Shown piece after piece: positions 1 to 7,421 of a stretch of DNA of 35,303 nucleotides (position 1 is the stretch's first letter; each line of letters opens with the position of its first letter). Under the pieces are notes generated by a model. The model made no database searches. It was given only the letters and a program-made list of their open reading frames with translations, and was not told where the DNA came from. The DNA lies in the IMG/VR virus record IMGVR_UViG_3300033149_000088, positions 1-35,303 of that record, one strand, 5' to 3'. The translations under genes were made by a program, and so were the position numbers. The stretch comes from a virus.

Positions 1-308
1 CATTGACCTGATCTTAATGCTCTCATTGCCGCCAACATTGCTAAGTAGGTTTTACCTGTTCCAGCGGGGCCACTTACCATAACGATATCTGTTTCAGGGT
101 CATTTAATGCTATAATATATTTTTCCTGATTTATACTCTGGGGTACTAATTCGATTGGTCTACGTGACTTTTGCCTTTTACTATACTTGCTAAAGTCGAT
201 GGTCTTTGAGGAGTTCATGTAGAACGTGTCCTCTGCGTTGTATTGAGTTTCCCTGTGTCTGTATGGTTCATGTTTTTTCCTTAATGCTCCTGTTTTGCGT
301 TTACTCAT
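1..308 (-). CDS. phoH: PhoH-like P-loop ATPase (3' end cut by window edge)
   Basis: This leftward gene has its ATG at 308-306 and runs off the left edge, so only about 102 N-terminal residues are visible. A basic N-terminus (MSKRKTGALRKKHEPYR) is followed, near residues 83-90, by the Walker A motif GPAGTGKT and then TYLAMLAAMRALRSG, which is the PhoH pattern. PhoH-like ATPases are widespread in marine T4-like phages; their role is not settled, though they are often linked to phosphate stress or RNA handling. The start is supported by a GGA-containing Shine-Dalgarno (cataggaaacaattATG read on the minus strand). It is divergent from the gene at 483, with an operator-like palindrome between them. 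Family assignment is fairly sure; function is not. Confidence 0.85.
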   Translation of the reverse strand, partial: MSKRKTGALRKKHEPYRHRETQYNAEDTFYMNSSKTIDFSKYSKRQKSRRPIELVPQSINQEKYIIALNDPETDIVMVSGPAGTGKTYLAMLAAMRALRSGQ

Positions 309-339
309 AAATTGTTTCCTATGTGATTTATTTTAAAAC

Positions 340-354
340 GAGAACTAAGTTCTC
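340..354. promoter_or_regulatory. Operator-like palindrome between phoH and the rightward gene
   Basis: GAGAACTAAGTTCTC is a perfect inverted repeat with 7-bp arms and a single central base. On the minus strand it lies directly downstream of a possible -10 (TTTAAT, 360-355), with a weak -35-like TTTACA at 385-380. It would therefore cover the transcription start of phoH. The core GAAC-N3-GTTC resembles a LexA-type half-site pair but with 3 bp spacing instead of 4. Binding by a repressor is inference only. Confidence 0.4.
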
Positions 355-415
355 ATTAAATATTTACCGATATCAGGTATGTAAAGAATGTACGGATGAG
401 GAATCACCGTTTTTT

Positions 416-424
416 GATAAATAC
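416..424 (+). promoter_or_regulatory. T4-type late promoter (GATAAATAC), first of a tandem pair
   Basis: GATAAATAC contains ATAAATA, matching the T4 late promoter consensus TATAAATA at seven of eight positions. An ATG follows at once (425) and opens an 18-codon frame, MVPADYRKNLLRSHRDKY, that stops at 479-481, one base before the next gene's ATG. That frame might be a leader peptide coupling translation to the gene at 483, or chance. Confidence 0.55.
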
Positions 425-469
425 ATGGTACCAGCAGACTATCGTAAAAATCTTTTGCGATCCCACAGA

Positions 470-478
470 GATAAATAC
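470..478 (+). promoter_or_regulatory. T4-type late promoter abutting the ATG at 483
   Basis: GATAAATAC is followed by TAGT and then ATG. The same 16-base block GATAAATACTAGTATG recurs exactly at 24813-24828, and nearly so on the minus strand at 33501-33486. The T4 late promoter box sits around -10, so transcription should start at or very near the A of ATG, giving a leaderless or near-leaderless mRNA. No Shine-Dalgarno lies at the usual distance. Confidence 0.65.
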
Positions 479-482
479 TAGT

Positions 483-1115
483 ATGACTAAAGCAATTACA
501 GGCGACAATCTTGCTAGAAAACAAGCAGATGCATTCTTTAAAGACATTGACTTTATCAGTATTGTAGATACCATTAAAAATATCTATATGTCTGACGGTG
601 CAATGAATACGTTATTGGACTTTGAAAGAGTCTTAGACGAAGCAGATATCTATGCATTTAGAAACTGGATTAACGGTGAACTTGTACAAGGACCCGATGT
701 TGGGCGTTACACATGTAAATGTACATTCATGTGGCCTTATAAACTAATGCCTGATCCAAAAGCAACATTAAGACTTGCAACTATCGGTTGTAATGTCAGA
801 ATGATGAAGTCTAAGATTGAAGTTCCTGTAGCAGTCACATCATATGAAGACTTTCAATCAGGAAGTCGTTACCCTAAAATGAAAGAAAACAAAGTTTGGT
901 TTATGCAAATTGAAATACCTTTTGAATTAATGGATGATATTAAAGAAGGTAGTGTTGATATTGCTGAAGACACCATTGACTTATCAGAAATCGAAGATGC
1001 ATATGACAACGATTTAGAGCAAACAAAGTCTGAAGAAGATACAGGTAATGATATGGAAGCAGTTGATGACATGACGCAAGGCGCACCAAATGATGGCGGA
1101 GCATTTCAAATCTAA
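483..1115 (+). CDS. Conserved T4-like marine phage protein, 210 aa, unknown role
   Basis: I place the start at 483 (MTKAITGDNLARKQADAFF) rather than the upstream ATG at 396, because the late promoter at 470-478 lies inside that longer frame. The protein has a mixed alpha/beta body rich in aromatic residues and Cys (CKCTFMWPYKL, IGCNVRMM) and a very acidic C-terminal tail from about residue 160 (DIAEDTIDLSEIEDAYDNDLEQ). I see no catalytic motif. From memory it resembles a conserved unknown near phoH in marine T4-like phages, perhaps a structural or assembly protein. Its stop overlaps the next start (TAATG), so it is co-translated with the gene at 1115. Function not recognised. Confidence 0.8.
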   Translation: MTKAITGDNLARKQADAFFKDIDFISIVDTIKNIYMSDGAMNTLLDFERVLDEADIYAFRNWINGELVQGPDVGRYTCKCTFMWPYKLMPDPKATLRLATIGCNVRMMKSKIEVPVAVTSYEDFQSGSRYPKMKENKVWFMQIEIPFELMDDIKEGSVDIAEDTIDLSEIEDAYDNDLEQTKSEEDTGNDMEAVDDMTQGAPNDGGAFQI

Positions 1116-1663
1116 TGACTATTCTATCTGAAAGTTTAAACTACTTAGATATGGAAAATCAAATGTTTCCTTTAATTTCTGTTGATGAGTATGCCGCTAA
1201 AATGGGCGAAGACAAAGACGTAGTGACCTTGACATTTATCGTTAAGTCAAAATTAGTTGCAGAAGATTTAGTTACATGGTTCGAAAGAGGTTATGACTTT
1301 ATCTTGGATGCAAGTATTTCTGAAGGAGAACTAGAACCTAACAAATGGTTAGTTTTTGTTGAAATGGAAAGACGTTCATGGGTAGCCCGCAGAATAATCG
1401 GTATAATTAAAGATTTAAAAACATTAACTGGTTTAGATGAGTCTGAATGGACTATCAACATCGACGGAGAAGAATATCCGTTAGAGTTAGAAATTATGAA
1501 ACAAAAAATTATTTTAAACCCTGCAAAATATCAAATCGAAAAAGAAGATGAGATCGAAGAAGAAATCAATGAGATGCGATTACAAGCAGGTTTAGATTAC
1601 AAAGAATCTGAAACACCCAAAGACGAATATATAAAGAACATTCAAGCCGCCGCCGGCATCTAA
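1115..1663 (+). CDS. Conserved T4-like marine phage protein, 182 aa, unknown role
   Basis: It starts by TAATG overlap with the preceding gene, indicating translational coupling. The protein is acidic. A central region (YDFILDASISEGELEPNKWLVFVEMERRSWVARRI) suggests alternating beta-strand and helix. The C-terminal third is Glu/Lys-rich and probably helical (EKEDEIEEEINEMRLQAGL). No enzyme motif, signal peptide or membrane segment is visible. From memory, similar proteins follow the previous gene in marine T4-like phages, so the two may act together, possibly in virion assembly. Its end is followed closely by the sigma70 promoter for the dnaJ-like gene. Confidence 0.8.
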   Translation: MTILSESLNYLDMENQMFPLISVDEYAAKMGEDKDVVTLTFIVKSKLVAEDLVTWFERGYDFILDASISEGELEPNKWLVFVEMERRSWVARRIIGIIKDLKTLTGLDESEWTINIDGEEYPLELEIMKQKIILNPAKYQIEKEDEIEEEINEMRLQAGLDYKESETPKDEYIKNIQAAAGI

Positions 1664-1679
1664 TCTGGGAAAATCAATG

Positions 1680-1708
1680 TTGACTTTAACACGTGTGGCT
1701 GTTATAAT
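1680..1708 (+). promoter_or_regulatory. Sigma70-type promoter, leaderless configuration
   Basis: TTGACT (1680-1685), a 17-bp spacer and a perfect TATAAT (1703-1708) form a near-consensus host housekeeping promoter. The ATG of the J-domain gene begins five bases after the -10 box, so initiation about 7 bp downstream would fall at or just inside the start codon. No Shine-Dalgarno is present. This indicates early expression by host RNA polymerase and a leaderless message. Confidence 0.75.
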
Positions 1709-1713
1709 ATAGC

Positions 1714-2532
1714 ATGGACCACTATCAAACATTAGGCGTCTCGCCTCAAGCAGATACAAAAGAGATTAAAAAAGCCTATAGAAAACTGGCTGGGAAACAT
1801 CATCCAGATAAAGGTGGAGACGAAAACGAATTTAAGAAAGTACAAAAAGCATATGAAACTTTAAGTGATCCACAAAAACGTGCTGAGTATGATAATCCTA
1901 ATCCGTTTAATCAAGGCTTTGGTGGTGGCAATCCTTTTGATATAAATGATATCTTTGGAGATATATTCGGTCAAAGACCGCGTCAGCCTCGCAATCAAAG
2001 ACCGATGTTTAGAACACAATTGAATGTTACTTTACGTCAAGCATATACAGGTGGGCAACAGACAATGGAATTGCAAACACCTCAAGGTAAAAAGGTAGTT
2101 ACAGTCAATATCCCTAAAGGAGTAATGACTGGACAACAAACTAAGTACGATAATCTTGTACAACCAAATAGTACAATGGTTGTTGATTTTCATGTAATGC
2201 AAGACGCCTGGTTTGAAAGACACGGTCCACACTTACTATGTACGCATAATATATCTGTATTAGATTTAATTGTAGGTACGAAATTTAAGTTTACAACAAT
2301 AGGCGGTAAAGTAGTTGAAGTAAAAGTAAAAGCAGGCACTGCTCCAAATACACAAATTAAATTAGCAGGGCAAGGTATGCCTGTTGCTGATCCAAGAGGT
2401 CCTAATATAACTTCTGGGCAATTCGGTGACCAATTAATATTGCTTAAAGGAATCATTCCTGATAATATAGAACAAGGTATCATCGATTCTATTATGAAAT
2501 ATAAAGATATACAGGACTTGAAAGACAACTAA
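1714..2532 (+). CDS. DnaJ/CbpA-type J-domain co-chaperone, 272 aa
   Basis: The N-terminal J domain (about residues 1-62) has the HPD tripeptide within HHPDKGG and the typical helix end [20 protein letters not shown] short Gly/Phe-rich linker follows ([24 protein letters not shown]). The rest matches DnaJ C-terminal peptide-binding domains ([39 protein letters not shown]). The Cys4 zinc-finger domain of classical DnaJ is absent, so this is a type II or CbpA-like protein. It should stimulate a host DnaK-type Hsp70 ATPase and deliver substrates. It lies 23 bp upstream of the Clp ATPase, suggesting a phage chaperone module. A sigma70 promoter directly precedes the ATG. Confidence 0.92.
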   Translation: MDHYQTLGVSPQADTKEIKKAYRKLAGKHHPDKGGDENEFKKVQKAYETLSDPQKRAEYDNPNPFNQGFGGGNPFDINDIFGDIFGQRPRQPRNQRPMFRTQLNVTLRQAYTGGQQTMELQTPQGKKVVTVNIPKGVMTGQQTKYDNLVQPNSTMVVDFHVMQDAWFERHGPHLLCTHNISVLDLIVGTKFKFTTIGGKVVEVKVKAGTAPNTQIKLAGQGMPVADPRGPNITSGQFGDQLILLKGIIPDNIEQGIIDSIMKYKDIQDLKDN

Positions 2533-2539
2533 ATAAATA
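2533..2539 (+). promoter_or_regulatory. Candidate late promoter (ATAAATA) before the Clp ATPase
   Basis: The context CTAAATAAATATAG includes an exact ATAAATA, 16 bp before the TTG start at 2556. An AGAGGT Shine-Dalgarno (2541-2546) lies between. With the upstream sigma70 promoter, the Clp gene could be expressed both early and late. AT-rich background makes a chance match possible. Confidence 0.4.
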
Positions 2540-2555
2540 TAGAGGTAAAATAAAT

Positions 2556-4835
2556 TTGAACACATCACCAGAAATCGAAAACATTATTTCTAGGTCAGTA
2601 GAGACTGCTAAGTCTTTCAACCACGAATACGTTACAATTGAACATCTATTACATGCATTAGTAACGCACCCGCCATTTAAGAAAGTATTGAATCAATTTA
2701 ACGTTGATACTGAATTGATGATTGGCGAGATTGAAGCATATCTTAATGGACTACATGCTATTGAATCTAAAGATCCAGAGTGTGTACCTAAGAAAACTAA
2801 TTCATTAGAACGTGTGATGAACAGAGGTGTTACACAAGTATTGTTCACAGGGCGTAGACAAGTCACTACTATCGATCTATATTTGTCAATTGCAACTGAA
2901 GGAAATACCCATGCACATTACTTTTTATTAAAGTATGGCGTAGTTAAATCTCAGTTTATTGATTTCTGGCAAAAACATTACAGACACCAAGATACTCAAA
3001 ACGTCAGTGCTGATCAAGCAGATGAAATTTTAGAAGAATACACAACTAATCTTACACAACTGGCTAGAGACGATAAACTAGAGCCCGTTATAGGACGTGT
3101 CGGAGAGATCGATGACATTATTAATGTACTAGCAAAACGTTTCAAAGCAAATGTATTAATGGTAGGAGATCCAGGTGTAGGTAAAACTGCAATCGCAGAA
3201 GGTATTGCACAAGCAGTTGTTAACGAAGAAGTGCCAGAGTTCTTAAACGACCATGAAGTCTATTCACTAGAGATTGGTAACTTACTTGCTGGATCAAAGT
3301 ATCGTGGTGAGTTTGAAGAAAAAGTTAAAGAAGTCATTATGGCTTTAGAAGTTAAAAAGAATTGTATCTTATTCATTGACGAAGCACATACAATGGGCGG
3401 AGCTGGTTCAACATCTAATGGATCAGTTGATTTTGCAAACATGATTAAGCCTGCTATTACTAAGGGAACTCTTAAAGTAATCGCATCTACTACATGGGAA
3501 GAATACTATGAATCTTTTGAAAAAGATAGAGCCCTCATGCGTAGATTCTATCGTGTTTCAATTGATGAACCTAGTACAGATACAACACAAAGAATTTTAC
3601 GTGGATTGTCAGAACGATTAAATGACTTCCACGATGTCAATATCACAGAAGAAGCAATCGAAGCCGCAGTTGAAATGGCTGGTAGATACATACACGAAAG
3701 AAAGAATCCAGATAAGTCTATTGACTTACTTGATGCCGCTTGTGCAAAGCAACGTGTAGCAGAGAACAAAGGTGTTGACATTACTAAAACATTGATCTTT
3801 GATCAAGTAGAGAAGTTTACTGGCGTCCCTGCTGATAAACTTAAAGGAGACAACGTAGATCGTATTACTAACTTAGATGTAAACGTCAAAAGTAAGTTGT
3901 ATGGTCAAGACGATGTAGTTGATAAAGTAATCGAAAGAGTTTATGTGTCGTTTGCAGGAATCGGTAACGAGACTAAACCTATCGCAAGTTTCTTATTTTT
4001 AGGCCCAACAGGCACGGGTAAAACAGAATTGGCTAAACTGCTGTCTAGTAATTTAGATATGCCACTGCTCAAATACGATATGTCCGAGTATTCTGAGAAA
4101 CACAGTGTAAGCAGTTTGATAGGACCTCCCCCTGGTTATGTAGGCTTTAGTGATTCACAAGTACAAGGCGGACGTTTGATATCAGACTTGAGTAAGCAAC
4201 CTCATTCAATTATGTTGTTTGACGAAGTAGAAAAAGCACACCCTGATATCTTTAATATCTTCTTACAAATGTTAGACGAAGGTACAATTACTGGATCTAA
4301 TGGTAAGCAAGTATCATGTAAGAACTGTTTAATCATTCTCACATCTAACTTAGGTAGTGCAGACGGTGAACGTTCAAACATCGGATTTGGTGATACGAAT
4401 AAGCACGGTGAAGATGAAAAAGCAATGAAACAATTCTTTAAACCAGAGTTTAGAAATAGACTTGACATGGTTTGTAAGTTCGGTAAACTTGATACACTAT
4501 CTGTTAAAAAGATTGTTGTCAAATTTACAGCAGACTTACAGAAGGCTTTGCTTGACAAACATAATATTACTCTTAACTTTGATGAAAAAGCAATTGAGCA
4601 TCTTGCAGACGTAGGTTATGACAGTAAACTAGGAGCAAGACCGTTAGCAAGAAAAATTGATGAACTTGTAAGAGTACCACTAAGTAAAAAGATTTTGTTT
4701 GAGAAAATAAAAGATGCAAATGTTACTTGTGTACTTGAAAAAGATGAAATTGATTTTGGTGTAACGAAAAAACAAGTTGCTCACATAGGAGACGACGGCA
4801 TTATCGAAGTCAAAGACGGACCTGAGTTACCATAA
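2556..4835 (+). CDS. clpA: ClpA-like double AAA+ unfoldase, 759 aa
   Basis: It uses a TTG start, supported by AGAGGT about nine bases upstream. Domain order: Clp N-domain repeats (about 1-145), first AAA+ module with Walker A GDPGVGKT (about 205-212) and Walker B ILFIDEAH (about 271-278), second module with Walker A GPTGTGKT (about 483-490), Walker B IMLFDEVEKAH (about 552) and FRNRLD sensor/Arg-finger region (about 627-632). The long coiled middle domain of ClpB is missing, and the length equals that of ClpA (758 aa). A loop reading SNIGFGD near residue 608 sits where ClpA has its ClpP-docking IGL loop. It may therefore feed substrates to host ClpP. The adjacent J-domain gene suggests joint action. 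Confident as ClpA/ClpC class; ClpP partnership is inferred. Confidence 0.92.
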   Translation: MNTSPEIENIISRSVETAKSFNHEYVTIEHLLHALVTHPPFKKVLNQFNVDTELMIGEIEAYLNGLHAIESKDPECVPKKTNSLERVMNRGVTQVLFTGRRQVTTIDLYLSIATEGNTHAHYFLLKYGVVKSQFIDFWQKHYRHQDTQNVSADQADEILEEYTTNLTQLARDDKLEPVIGRVGEIDDIINVLAKRFKANVLMVGDPGVGKTAIAEGIAQAVVNEEVPEFLNDHEVYSLEIGNLLAGSKYRGEFEEKVKEVIMALEVKKNCILFIDEAHTMGGAGSTSNGSVDFANMIKPAITKGTLKVIASTTWEEYYESFEKDRALMRRFYRVSIDEPSTDTTQRILRGLSERLNDFHDVNITEEAIEAAVEMAGRYIHERKNPDKSIDLLDAACAKQRVAENKGVDITKTLIFDQVEKFTGVPADKLKGDNVDRITNLDVNVKSKLYGQDDVVDKVIERVYVSFAGIGNETKPIASFLFLGPTGTGKTELAKLLSSNLDMPLLKYDMSEYSEKHSVSSLIGPPPGYVGFSDSQVQGGRLISDLSKQPHSIMLFDEVEKAHPDIFNIFLQMLDEGTITGSNGKQVSCKNCLIILTSNLGSADGERSNIGFGDTNKHGEDEKAMKQFFKPEFRNRLDMVCKFGKLDTLSVKKIVVKFTADLQKALLDKHNITLNFDEKAIEHLADVGYDSKLGARPLARKIDELVRVPLSKKILFEKIKDANVTCVLEKDEIDFGVTKKQVAHIGDDGIIEVKDGPELP

Positions 4836-4858
4836 TCTTATCTACAGACTTTAAAAGC

Positions 4859-4865
4859 ATAAATA
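4859..4865 (+). promoter_or_regulatory. Candidate late promoter (ATAAATA) upstream of 4888
   Basis: GCATAAATACT places ATAAATAC 22 bp upstream of the ATG at 4888, in the 52-bp intergenic gap after the Clp gene. A Shine-Dalgarno-like GGAG (4878-4881) precedes the start. It would begin the unit running through the nucleotidyltransferase protein. Confidence 0.5.
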
Positions 4866-4887
4866 CTCTAATAAAACGGAGATAATT

Positions 4888-5055
4888 ATGGCTAAAATAG
4901 TCGAAGACATAGTTGCTATCAAACTAAGTAAGATTGCAAAAGATGATGCTCCTGATGGTCAGAAAATTATAACTGATGAAATCGCATCACAATTAGAAGC
5001 AGTCGCACAAGAGTTAGTTGGCGAGTCAGTTATTGTCGAAATAGTAAGAGGATAA
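4888..5055 (+). CDS. Small conserved phage protein, 55 aa
   Basis: ATG at 4888 opens a 55-residue frame starting MAKIVEDIVAIKLSKIAKD and ending VAQELVGESVIVEIVRG. An upstream GGAG and a late-promoter word support it. The composition suggests one or two amphipathic helices and a terminal beta strand, with no motif I can assign. From memory a very similar small protein occurs near the same neighbours in T4-like cyanophages. Its stop is 3 bp before the next ATG, so the genes are coupled. Function unknown. Confidence 0.75.
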   Translation: MAKIVEDIVAIKLSKIAKDDAPDGQKIITDEIASQLEAVAQELVGESVIVEIVRG

Positions 5056-5058
5056 GTA

Positions 5059-5427
5059 ATGTCACAATCAACAATCCTTACATTATTGCCACAGACAGTA
5101 TATGAGAATGATGGCACAGGCGCACCTTATAATGTAACGGGTAATGCTGTACAAGGTGCAAGTTATTACTTGGGTAATCAAGACCTACAAACATTAACAT
5201 ATAGTTTTTCAGAAGTGACAGGCAATTTAGTTATAGAAGCCGCACTTTCTAATCCTCCTGCTGACGATGATTGGTTCAAAGTCTGGGAAACATCAGCAAA
5301 CAACGCATCGAATGTGAATTCTAATTTAAACTCATACACAAACTTAGTAGGTAACTTTGTTTATATGAGAGCAAAAATAGAAGGCTTTAATAACGGTGTC
5401 GTTCAACACGTAAAAGTAAGTTACTAA
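5059..5427 (+). CDS. Unknown 122-aa protein, probably beta-rich
   Basis: The sequence has the Thr/Asn/Gly/aromatic-rich look of a beta-sandwich (TYSFSEVTGNLVIEAAL, FKVWETSANNASNVNSN, FVYMRAKIEGF) and almost no charged helices, unlike its lysine-rich neighbours. That composition is typical of virion surface or fibre-associated proteins, but I recognise no family. It has no signal peptide. The stop overlaps the next start (TAATG), coupling it to the nucleotidyltransferase protein. Structural role is a guess from composition. Confidence 0.75.
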   Translation: MSQSTILTLLPQTVYENDGTGAPYNVTGNAVQGASYYLGNQDLQTLTYSFSEVTGNLVIEAALSNPPADDDWFKVWETSANNASNVNSNLNSYTNLVGNFVYMRAKIEGFNNGVVQHVKVSY

Positions 5428-7346
5428 TGGCCAACATTGTTATTATGCCTGGTGGTTTTCACCCATTTCATGCAGGGCATGCCGCACTTTATAATTCCAT
5501 AAAACAAAAGTATGGCGAAGGCTCTGACATCTATGTAGCCGCTAGTAACAATCAAAAAGAAAGACCTTTCCCGTTTGAAATCAAAGAAAAATTAGCACAA
5601 CTTTCAGGGGTACAGCCAGGAGAATTTGTACAAGTTAAGTCTCCATTTGTACCTAAAGAAATTACAGACAAATACGATCCAGACAAAGATACAATTGTTT
5701 TTGTACGAAGTGAAAAAGATAAAGATGAGTTTCCAAAACCCGGAGCAGTTAAGAAAGACGGATCACCGGGATACTTTCAACATATAGATCAAGCAAAAAG
5801 AGGTGCACAACCCTTTAGTAAAGTAGGTTACATGGATTACTTACCAGTCAAAGAGTTTGCAGGTATCACTAGTGCTACACAGATACGAGACACTTGGCCT
5901 AGTCTTAACGATGAACAACGAGAAGAATTTATAACTCACATTTATCCTAAACTTGAGGGTAATGATAGATTAATTAAAAATGTAGTTAACTTATTAAGTA
6001 AAGGAATGTCTTTAAATGAAGGCTTAGCATACATTGATAAAGATGGTAACAGAGTTGATTATACAAGACCTGACTTACCCACAGATATTGAAAATTTAGT
6101 CATTGATTGGTTTAATGACAGAGACAAATACACTAAAGCAACGTTACAATCTAAAGGATATAAAGTAGACGTTGATGATAAGTTTAATAACATTGATATT
6201 ACAGACAAAAGAGGTAGAAAATACACCGTGTCTACAGATGATGCAATGTCTAAACTTATACAACAAGCATATGCAGAACCATTAAACGAAGACTCTAATG
6301 ATAAGTTACTTGATACAAAACGTGCAAGAGCAATACTTCAACTTTATACAAGAACAAACGGTTTTGATTTAAGAAAAATCATATCAAGCCGTAAACGTGG
6401 CGGTGCTGATAACGAAAGAATAGTGACAGCAATGCTTATGCCAGACTCTAAGACTTTCAGTAGAGACGATATAGATAATCTTTCCGATGAACTTCAAAGA
6501 AGATTTAGTGTTACAGTTCCTAGAATGACTATTACAGGTAACGGTACTTATCTTAATCTAAATCCTGTTGTAGTTAAAGTTAAAAATATGGATGAAACAT
6601 TTGTAAGTCCAGACGAATCTAAACAGTACTGGAATCATAACCCGCAAAATTATCCATTCGGAGATCAAATAGATATGCCTTTAAGAGATACAGATCGCAA
6701 TGGAAGAAGACAAGGATTTTCAGGTCATGGGGCATGGTCAGTAAATGAAAGTTTCGGTAAGATTCGTAATATGATTAATGATTCTACTGACGAACAAAAA
6801 TCTAAATCAGTTGATTTGCATCGTAAAATGTTTGAACTGTTAGAGAATGAATTCAAACCTAACGTTATTAAACTGCGAGGATTCGGCAGAGAACAAGACA
6901 AAGAAATACCAGACATTAATAAAGTTAGACAAGAAAAAGAAAAAGAAAAACAAAGAAATCAAGTAGAGTACGATAATAAAAGACAACAGCAATATGCATA
7001 CCTAAGAAAGATACAAGAAGTCTTATTTGAATTGCATGAAGAATTCGCAGAGATGGAACAGTTAGGTCTTTTACCTATCGAAATGAAACAAAACTTTGAA
7101 AACGTAAAAGAACTCATAGACTTTGTAGAAAACTACAGTGCTGATGATTATCCTTTTACAGACGATGATGGGAACTTACTTGAAATGCTTCATGTAAAGA
7201 CTGTCAAACTAAAAGAATACTTTGGTGGTTGGAGAGATACACAAGCACCTAGAGTATTAAGAAAACACACTCCTAAACTAGAACCAGACTCCTTCTGGAA
7301 CAAATTTGATTTGTCCGAAACCGCTGATTACATCGAAGAAAAATAA
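5427..7346 (+). CDS. HxGH nucleotidyltransferase-domain protein, 639 aa
   Basis: Residues 1-160 form a cytidylyltransferase/NMNAT-like domain: PGGFHPFHAGH with HAGH at 15-18 is the nucleotide-binding HxGH motif, and ITSATQIRDTW near residue 148 is the second motif (ISSTxIR). Such domains join a nucleotide to a phosphorylated small molecule; the substrate here is unknown. About 480 further residues are unlike any enzyme I know. They include YPFGDQIDMPLRDTDRNGRRQGF-like charged stretches, a helical Lys/Glu/Gln region near 500-560 that could be a coiled coil, and LNE tripeptides at about 197 and 288. It may be a phage fusion of catalytic head and structural tail. It starts within the preceding stop codon. 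Confidence 0.85.
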   Translation: MANIVIMPGGFHPFHAGHAALYNSIKQKYGEGSDIYVAASNNQKERPFPFEIKEKLAQLSGVQPGEFVQVKSPFVPKEITDKYDPDKDTIVFVRSEKDKDEFPKPGAVKKDGSPGYFQHIDQAKRGAQPFSKVGYMDYLPVKEFAGITSATQIRDTWPSLNDEQREEFITHIYPKLEGNDRLIKNVVNLLSKGMSLNEGLAYIDKDGNRVDYTRPDLPTDIENLVIDWFNDRDKYTKATLQSKGYKVDVDDKFNNIDITDKRGRKYTVSTDDAMSKLIQQAYAEPLNEDSNDKLLDTKRARAILQLYTRTNGFDLRKIISSRKRGGADNERIVTAMLMPDSKTFSRDDIDNLSDELQRRFSVTVPRMTITGNGTYLNLNPVVVKVKNMDETFVSPDESKQYWNHNPQNYPFGDQIDMPLRDTDRNGRRQGFSGHGAWSVNESFGKIRNMINDSTDEQKSKSVDLHRKMFELLENEFKPNVIKLRGFGREQDKEIPDINKVRQEKEKEKQRNQVEYDNKRQQQYAYLRKIQEVLFELHEEFAEMEQLGLLPIEMKQNFENVKELIDFVENYSADDYPFTDDDGNLLEMLHVKTVKLKEYFGGWRDTQAPRVLRKHTPKLEPDSFWNKFDLSETADYIEEK

Positions 7347-7421
7347 TTCGACCAGGCATTCCTGTAGTAAATATTATAAGTTATATATCGAAGCAACTAT
7401 GCAATTTATCAAGGAGTAAAC

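Noticed and set aside
396-482. Longer start for the gene at 483 (ATG at 396)
   Set aside because: The tandem late promoters at 416 and 470 lie inside this stretch, and the residues (MRNHRFLINTWYQQ) are unlike the rest of the protein.
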